Assembly (NCBI GenBank): GCA_021286885.1
Contig: JAJTBM010000074.1
Coordinates: 1 to 10,025 of the forward strand
Direction: 5' to 3'
DNA from: Rhodocyclales bacterium
GTDB lineage: Bacteria > Pseudomonadota > Gammaproteobacteria > Burkholderiales > Rhodocyclaceae
Length of the DNA: 10,025 nt
Part shown: piece by piece, positions 5,602 through 10,025 of the stretch
How the letters are laid out: every line of letters starts with the position of its first letter
Position numbering within the stretch: position 1 is the stretch's first letter
The notes under the pieces: model-generated
Databases searched by the model: none
What the model was told of the DNA's origin: nothing
Seen by the model: the letters and a program-made list of their open reading frames with translations, nothing else
Position numbers and translations under genes: made by a program

Positions 5602-7158
5602 ATGGGTATGCGTAAGACTGGCCTGGCCTTTGGCCTGGCTGCCGTGTGCGCGGTGTGGCTGGTGGCCTGTGGTGGCGGCGGCGGTTCTGCCGGCAGCACT
5701 GCGTCTGACAGCAGTTCGAGCAGCAGTGTGTCCACCGCCAGTGGCACCGTGACCGGCTTTGGCAGCGTGTACGTGGATGGGGTCGCCCTGGAAGACGCCA
5801 AGTCTTATACCCGGGTCGAAAACGCCGATGGCACCTACACCAACGTGAGCCTCAAGCTCGGTGAGCGGGTGCGGGTGGCGTATGACAGCAGCGGCACCGC
5901 CAGCACCGTGACGGTGGATGCGGCGGTCATCGGGGCGGTGAGCGCCCTGGATAGCAGCGCCCTTACCCTGACCGTCGCCGGCCAGGCGGTGAGCGTGAAT
6001 ACCGACAGCACGGCAGGCGTGGTCACCGTGTTTGGCGGCGGCTATACCGCTTTCACCGACATCGCCGTATCGGATCTGGTCGAAGTCCACGGCAGCGCGG
6101 TTTACAGCAGCACCCTGGGCAAGTACGTGGTCCAGGCCACCCGGATCGAGAAGAAGTCCAGCATTTCGGCGGTGCGGGTGATGGGCACCCTGAGCAGCCT
6201 GGACACCAGCGCCCAGACCTTCGCCATCAATGGCCTCACGGTGGCCTATGGTTCTGCCACCCTGGTGCCCAGCACAACAACCCTGGCCAATGGCCAGACG
6301 GTCGTGGTGTGGGGGGCCTCCGGCAGCCTGGTGACCACCAGCACCGGCCTGAGCCTCACCGCGTCCCGGGTGCGGGTGCAGAACGCGGCCCTGGCCGATG
6401 GCAGCACCAGCGGCACCACCCAGCTGGGCGGCGTGATCAGCAGTTATAGCGCCACCAGTGGCAGCTTCCAGCTGGCGGGCGTCACCGTGAAGGTCGGCAG
6501 CGCGACCCTGGTGCCGACCACCGCCACCCTGGCCGATGGCGCCTATGTGCAGGTGACGGGCACCGTGGGCAGCGATGGCAGCATCACCGCCACCCGCATT
6601 GTGGTTCGCCAGAGCAGCACCAGCAGCGATCTGGCCACCGTGCGCCTCTCCGGCGCCATTGAAGGCCTCACCGACCAGAATTCGTTTGTGGTGCGGGGTG
6701 TGCCGGTGGACGCCAGCGGCATCGACCGGACCACGTCCTGCGTGGGTGTGACCCTGGCCGTGGGGACGGTGGTGAATGTGACCGCCACCGTGCAGAGTGG
6801 CACCGATGTAGTCCTCGCCACCCAGCTGAGCTGCCCCGCCAGCACCAGCTACACCATCCGCAGCCTGAGCGGCACCGCAGGCAGCGTGGATAGCACCGCC
6901 CTGAGCTTTGTGCTGACCACCAGCACGGGCACCCAGACCGTGTCCTGGAGCGACCAGACCGTGTTTGCCGGAGTAACGGCGGCCACCCTGAGCGGGGCGA
7001 GTGTGGTGGTTCAGGGCTATCTGAACAGCGCCAGCGTGCTGGTGGCCCGCAGCATCCGGAATCCGTCGGTCAGTACCGGGCGCAGCGATGCAGATGCTTA
7101 CAGCGGTCTGGAAAGCTCCTCCAGCCGGTCGTGGACGGTATATCGCAGCCGCCGCTGA
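5602..7158 (+). CDS. DUF5666 repeat lipoprotein, second paralog
   Basis: This 518-residue predicted lipoprotein has signal MGMRKTGLAFGLAAVCAVW and lipobox LVAC, with lipidated Cys23 followed by a Gly/Ser-rich linker (24-46). It is a clear paralog of the preceding gene: ASGTVTGFGSVYVDGV against ASGSVSGFGSVIVDGV, VEVHGSAVYSSTLGKYVVQATRIEK against VEVHGAWAYDSALARYVLVATRLEK, and the same six beta units. Units 3 and 4 look recently duplicated (SATLVPSTTTLANG and SATLVPTTATLADG, 81 residues apart). Cys380 and Cys411 in unit 5 have the same 31-residue spacing as in the paralog. Unlike the paralog it has a tail of about 30 Ser/Arg-rich residues after the last repeat. GGAG at 5590-5593, 8 bases before ATG 5602, fixes the start. 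A gap of 70 bases with no terminator separates it from the first lipoprotein, so one transcript is likely. Function unknown. Confidence 0.87.
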   Translation: MGMRKTGLAFGLAAVCAVWLVACGGGGGSAGSTASDSSSSSSVSTASGTVTGFGSVYVDGVALEDAKSYTRVENADGTYTNVSLKLGERVRVAYDSSGTASTVTVDAAVIGAVSALDSSALTLTVAGQAVSVNTDSTAGVVTVFGGGYTAFTDIAVSDLVEVHGSAVYSSTLGKYVVQATRIEKKSSISAVRVMGTLSSLDTSAQTFAINGLTVAYGSATLVPSTTTLANGQTVVVWGASGSLVTTSTGLSLTASRVRVQNAALADGSTSGTTQLGGVISSYSATSGSFQLAGVTVKVGSATLVPTTATLADGAYVQVTGTVGSDGSITATRIVVRQSSTSSDLATVRLSGAIEGLTDQNSFVVRGVPVDASGIDRTTSCVGVTLAVGTVVNVTATVQSGTDVVLATQLSCPASTSYTIRSLSGTAGSVDSTALSFVLTTSTGTQTVSWSDQTVFAGVTAATLSGASVVVQGYLNSASVLVARSIRNPSVSTGRSDADAYSGLESSSSRSWTVYRSRR

Positions 7159-7182
7159 GTACGGGACGGCGTAAAAGATGAA

Positions 7183-7215
7183 GGCGCCACGTCGGTATTG
7201 AATCGACGGGGCGCC
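7183..7215 (+). other. Imperfect stem-loop in the 3' UTR of the lipoprotein cluster
   Basis: GGCGCC-A-CGTCG (7183-7194) pairs with CGACG-G-GGCGCC (7204-7215), giving 11 pairs with one mismatch and a loop of 9. It lies between the last stop codon and the intrinsic terminator. Together the two hairpins make a compact structured 3' end of about 80 bases that could protect the mRNA or be released as a small RNA. Confidence 0.5.
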
Positions 7216-7236
7216 CCCAGAGCAGTCGCAACTTTG

Positions 7237-7264
7237 CCGGACGGGCAACCGTCCGGTTTTTTTT
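7237..7264 (+). terminator. Strong intrinsic terminator of the DUF6502-DUF5666 cluster
   Basis: CCGGACGG-GCAA-CCGTCCGG is a perfect 8-bp GC-rich stem with a GNRA tetraloop, followed directly by eight T residues. It lies 78 bases after the stop of the second lipoprotein. The opposite strand has no T-tract in the matching place, so it acts on the plus strand only. The convergent M23 gene shows no equally clear terminator of its own; only a GC-rich stem near 7281-7297 without T-tract is seen. Confidence 0.92.
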
Positions 7265-7316
7265 GTCTATATAGATTAGCAGGCCCGGGCGGGGCCGGGG
7301 TTGAGGTACCGATCGC

Positions 7317-8645
7317 TCAATCCAGGCGGGCGCTGCTGGTGCCAGCGGCCCAGGCCAGCTGCTGCTTCAGCTCGGTGGTTTGTTGCCGGAACTGGGCGAG
7401 GGCAGCCCCGCTGATCGGGCGCACACTGGGCAATGCCACGGTGAGCGGGTTTTGATGCACCCCGTTGATCCGGAATTCGTAGTGTAGATGGGGCCCGGTG
7501 GCCCAGCCCGTGGTGCCCACGTAGCCGATGACATCCCCTTGATTCACGCTGCTGCCTTTTTTGAGCCGGGGCGCAAAGCCGCTCAGGTGACCATAGGCGG
7601 TGGTGTATTTGTCCCCGTGGCGCAGCACCACAAAGTTGCCATAGCCGTTCTGCCAGCCCACGAATTCCACTTCGCCATGGGCCGTGGCCTTGACCGCCGT
7701 GCCGGTGGGCGCGCCAAAATCCACGCCCTGATGCTGCTTCCAGATGCCCTGGATGGGATGCAGCCGCATCGCAAAGCCGGACGTTACCCGGGAAAACTCC
7801 AGGGGCGAACGCAAAAAGCCTTCCTGGCGGCTCTTGCCCTGTTCGTCGTAGTACTCGGCCTTGCCGTCCGGGTGGGTATATAGATAGGCCGCATGGCGCA
7901 CGCCCTTGTTGTAGAACTCGGCCGACAGAATCCGCCCGGTGCGCACGGGCCGCCCCGCGTGGTACAGGACTTCGTACACCACATTGAAGTGGTCGCCCTT
8001 GCGCAGGTCGGTGTTGAAGTCGATCTCGTCGCCGAACATCCGGGCCAATTCTTCGCCCACGCTATCGGGCAGGCCAATGGCGTCCATGGTGGCAAACAGG
8101 GAAGACTCGATGCTGCCCCCTTGCATCTGCACCCGGCTGTCCAGCGTGAGGGCCAGCTCTTCCAGACGCAGGCCCTCGGCGGTCTGGCGCAGCAACACCT
8201 GGTGATCGTTCTTGCCATGCACAAAAGAAACCGACACTAGGCGCCCCGCCGCCGTGGTGGCGACGGTGACCATACAGCCCGGGCGCATGATGGGGTTCAG
8301 GGTGCGTTGCAGGGCGTCCAGTGCCTTGCCCTTGGGCAGGCCTTCGGTATCGCTCACGCCCATCCGGCGCAGCAGGCTTGCCAGACTCTCGCTGCCCCGC
8401 AGCCGGTCTTCCCGGATGAAGGGGTGGGCGTCATCCTGCCGGATCTCCACGGGCAACTCGCCCAGCGCCTCCACCACCTTTTCGCTCAAGTCCGGCTGCT
8501 CGGCGCTGCCGGGCACCACGGCGACAGCCGTCGCCATTCCCAGGGCGGCCACCAGGGCCACTGCTCCCAGACGCCGCATGCGCGCCGGGTCGTCTGCACG
8601 CAGCTTTTTGAGATGCGCTAGAATCGCCGTCTTTTCTCTAAGCAT
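7317..8645 (-). CDS. Membrane-anchored M23/LytM murein endopeptidase
   Basis: This 442-residue zinc metallopeptidase is expected to cut peptide cross-links of peptidoglycan in the periplasm. It has a cytoplasmic basic N-terminus (HLKKLRADDPARMRR), a membrane segment at about 26-46, a middle region resembling the OapA/Csd3-type N-terminal domains (about 85-280) and a C-terminal LytM domain (about 285-405). All expected site residues are present: zinc ligands His305 and Asp309 (HQGVDFG) and His388, and catalytic His353 (YGHL) and His386 (GPHLHYEF). Conserved SGFAMRLHPI opens the domain. The domain therefore looks active, unlike degenerate EnvC/NlpD types. I chose ATG 8645, with GGAAG close upstream; extension to the TTG at 8717 would run to within a few bases of the tyrS start. 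Its place divergent from tyrS matches a gene order I recall from Pseudomonas (M23 gene beside tyrZ). Confidence 0.92.
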   Translation of the reverse strand: MLREKTAILAHLKKLRADDPARMRRLGAVALVAALGMATAVAVVPGSAEQPDLSEKVVEALGELPVEIRQDDAHPFIREDRLRGSESLASLLRRMGVSDTEGLPKGKALDALQRTLNPIMRPGCMVTVATTAAGRLVSVSFVHGKNDHQVLLRQTAEGLRLEELALTLDSRVQMQGGSIESSLFATMDAIGLPDSVGEELARMFGDEIDFNTDLRKGDHFNVVYEVLYHAGRPVRTGRILSAEFYNKGVRHAAYLYTHPDGKAEYYDEQGKSRQEGFLRSPLEFSRVTSGFAMRLHPIQGIWKQHQGVDFGAPTGTAVKATAHGEVEFVGWQNGYGNFVVLRHGDKYTTAYGHLSGFAPRLKKGSSVNQGDVIGYVGTTGWATGPHLHYEFRINGVHQNPLTVALPSVRPISGAALAQFRQQTTELKQQLAWAAGTSSARLD

Positions 8646-8671
8646 CGGACTTCCAAGCAAAATTTTAGCGG

Positions 8672-8692
8672 CGCAGTCTATCAAAAACTGCG
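8672..8692. promoter_or_regulatory. Inverted repeat between M23 gene and tyrS
   Basis: CGCAGT and ACTGCG are separated by 9 bases in the 74-base divergent gap. On the minus strand TAAAAT (8667-8662) could be the -10 of the M23 gene, but no good -35 lies at 17 bases. No convincing tyrS promoter was found. The repeat could be an operator or merely chance. Confidence 0.25.
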
Positions 8693-8719
8693 TTTGCGTG
8701 CTTTTGCGCAAGGACAAAC

Positions 8720-9919
8720 ATGACTGATATCACTGCGTCGCTTGAACTGATCAAGCGCGGGGCCGATGAGCTCCTGATCGAAGCTGAACTGGTGGAAAAG
8801 CTCAAGACTGGGCGTCCCCTGCGGGTCAAGGCCGGCTTCGACCCCACCGCCCCCGACCTGCACCTGGGCCACACGGTGCTGATCAACAAGCTGCGCCATT
8901 TCCAGGAACTGGGCCATCACGTGATGTTCCTGATCGGCGACTTCACCGGCATGATCGGCGACCCCACCGGCAAGAACACCACCCGCCCGCCTCTCACCCG
9001 GGAGCAAGTGCTGGCCAACGCCAAGACTTATCAGGAGCAGGTCTTCAAGATCCTCGATCCTGAAAAGACCGAAGTCTGCTTCAACTCCGCCTGGATGAAC
9101 GATCTGGGCGCCGCCGGCATGATTCGCCTTGCCGGCCAATACACCGTGGCCCGCATGCTGGAGCGGGATGATTTCTCCAAGCGCTTCGGCAATCACCAGC
9201 CCATCGCCATCCACGAGTTCCTGTACCCCCTGTGCCAGGGCTATGACTCGGTGGCCATGAAGGCCGACGTAGAACTGGGCGGCACCGATCAGCGCTTCAA
9301 CCTGCTGATGGGGCGCGAACTCCAGAAGAACTACGGCCAGGCGCCCCAGTGCATCCTCACGGTGCCGCTGCTCGAAGGCCTGGACGGCGTCAACAAGATG
9401 TCCAAGTCCCTAGGCAACTATATTGGTATCTATGAGGCGCCCAACGAGATCTTCGGCAAGGTGATGTCCATCTCCGATGATCTGATGTGGCGTTACTACG
9501 AGCTGCTGTCCTTCCTGCCCAGCAGCGAGATCGCCAAGCTGCGCACTGCCATTGCCGAAGGTCGCAACCCCCGCGATGTGAAAGTGCAACTCGCCCAGGA
9601 ACTGGTCGCCCGCTTCCATAACCTGACGGCTGCCGTGGCGGCCCTGGAAGACTTCGAAGCCCGCTTCCAGCGCAACGCGATTCCCGAAGACATCCCCGAA
9701 GTCCAGATCGCTGCTGGCGCCGAAGGGCTGGGGATTGCGATGGTGCTCAAGCAGGCCGGTCTCACAGCCAGCTCGTCTGAAGCGCTGCGCATGATTGCCC
9801 AGGGCGGCGTGCGGATCGATGGCGAAAAGCTGTCCGACAAGGGGCTGCTGCTCCAGGCTGGCAACACCGTGGTGCTGCAGGTGGGCAAGCGTAAATACGC
9901 CCGCGTCACCCTCAACTAA
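8720..9919 (+). CDS. tyrS: Tyrosyl-tRNA synthetase
   Basis: This cytoplasmic class I aminoacyl-tRNA synthetase attaches tyrosine to tRNA-Tyr using ATP. The 399-residue protein has [15 protein letters not shown] at its start, containing the HIGH-type signature HLGH at 48-51. The adenylate-binding region [15 protein letters not shown] follows at 71-85, the tyrosine-binding [19 protein letters not shown] region at about 173-191, and KMSKS at 226-230. The C-terminal S4 RNA-binding domain is at about 333-397 ([22 protein letters not shown]). The length and the short spacing to KMSKS fit the TyrZ-like bacterial subgroup rather than the longer-studied E. coli TyrS. AAGGA at 8710-8714, 5 bases before ATG 8720, sets the start. 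No T-box or terminator is visible. An rRNA-type promoter begins 30 bases after the stop, as I recall for tyrZ of Pseudomonas aeruginosa. Confidence 0.97.
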   Translation: MTDITASLELIKRGADELLIEAELVEKLKTGRPLRVKAGFDPTAPDLHLGHTVLINKLRHFQELGHHVMFLIGDFTGMIGDPTGKNTTRPPLTREQVLANAKTYQEQVFKILDPEKTEVCFNSAWMNDLGAAGMIRLAGQYTVARMLERDDFSKRFGNHQPIAIHEFLYPLCQGYDSVAMKADVELGGTDQRFNLLMGRELQKNYGQAPQCILTVPLLEGLDGVNKMSKSLGNYIGIYEAPNEIFGKVMSISDDLMWRYYELLSFLPSSEIAKLRTAIAEGRNPRDVKVQLAQELVARFHNLTAAVAALEDFEARFQRNAIPEDIPEVQIAAGAEGLGIAMVLKQAGLTASSSEALRMIAQGGVRIDGEKLSDKGLLLQAGNTVVLQVGKRKYARVTLN

Positions 9920-9948
9920 GCCCCCAAGAAGTTTTTTGCAGAAAGTGC

Positions 9949-9983
9949 TTGACGGTGCGCGTTATAGGTCTATAATGCGCACC
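9949..9983 (+). promoter_or_regulatory. Strong stringent-type promoter, probably of an rRNA operon
   Basis: TTGACG (9949-9954, 5 of 6) and a perfect TATAAT (9971-9976) are 16 bases apart. The GC-rich discriminator GCGCACC follows, a feature of rRNA promoters inhibited by ppGpp. An A/T-rich stretch with six T residues lies upstream (9932-9937), in the position of an UP element. Transcription should start near 9983. No reading frame with a ribosome site follows in the remaining 42 bases, which agrees with a non-coding transcript. The 16S gene itself is not in the window, so rRNA is inferred from promoter type and gene order. Confidence 0.75.
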
Positions 9984-10025
9984 TCTTCTGCAGCAAACGC
10001 AACGCAGAAGACGCAGCAAGTAAGT
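9984..10025 (+). ncRNA. Start of a probable rRNA operon leader, cut by the window edge
   Basis: The first transcribed bases contain an inverted repeat, TCTTCTGC (9984-9991) and GCAGAAGA (10004-10011), with a 12-base loop, followed by ACGCAGCAAGTAAGT to the window end. No boxA-like antitermination sequence is visible yet. Identity depends on the promoter call. Confidence 0.5.

Noticed and set aside
7159..7236. Riboswitch in the structured stretch before the terminator
   Set aside because: It lies downstream of the last gene on that strand and I could not match it to any riboswitch core I know.
5581..7248. 555-codon open frame on the minus strand opposite the second lipoprotein gene
   Set aside because: Its product is His/Gly/Ala-rich with no recognisable domain, it starts at a TTG inside the terminator stem, and the plus-strand frame has a signal peptide, ribosome site and paralog. 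It is an effect of high GC.
8646..8717. N-terminal extension of the M23 gene to a TTG at 8717
   Set aside because: It would fill the entire divergent gap up to the tyrS start and leave no room for its own control region; ATG 8645 has a nearby GGAAG.
1..10025. CRISPR array, insertion sequence, tRNA gene or phage integration site
   Set aside because: I saw no regularly spaced repeats, transposase-like frame, tRNA cloverleaf or att-like direct repeats in the window.

Overview
The window is about 10 kb of GC-rich, gene-dense bacterial chromosome. Protein character, the methyl-accepting chemotaxis protein/CheW genes, and the M23 peptidase / tyrosyl-tRNA synthetase / rRNA-promoter neighbourhood all point to a proteobacterium. 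I infer a betaproteobacterium, possibly Rhodocyclales. That placement rests on protein style and synteny recalled from memory, not on a search.

Layout: (1) Bases 1-1828 (+) hold the C-terminal end of a chemoreceptor and, overlapping it by ATGA, a 523-residue protein made of three CheW-like domains. (2) Bases 1857-3053 (-) hold a secreted proteinase K-like subtilisin that converges on the chemotaxis pair. (3) Bases 3054-3174 are a divergent control region with overlapping promoters, a perfect 17-base inverted repeat, a leader hairpin and a possible 11-codon leader peptide. (4) Bases 3175-7158 (+) are a three-gene cluster: a cytoplasmic DUF6502-type protein with helix-turn-helix-like segments, then two tandem paralogous lipoproteins built from six DUF5666-like beta repeats each. 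It ends in a structured 3' region with a strong intrinsic terminator (7237-7264). (5) Bases 7317-8645 (-) encode a membrane-anchored M23/LytM murein endopeptidase. (6) Bases 8720-9919 (+) encode tyrosyl-tRNA synthetase. (7) Bases 9920-10025 carry a strong, stringent-type promoter, very probably that of an rRNA operon whose 16S gene lies beyond the window.

The housekeeping parts are ordinary. The M23 - tyrS - rrn order resembles the tyrZ locus of Pseudomonas as I recall it. The least understood part is the DUF6502-DUF5666-DUF5666 cluster and its divergent protease, which share one operator-like palindrome. A working model, by inference only, is that the DUF6502 protein controls or couples expression of two outer-membrane lipoproteins, possibly together with the exported protease. 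The two lipoproteins keep the same six-unit order and a cysteine pair at the identical spacing of 31 residues. No stretch longer than 300 bases lacks a gene; the longest gap is 7159-7316.
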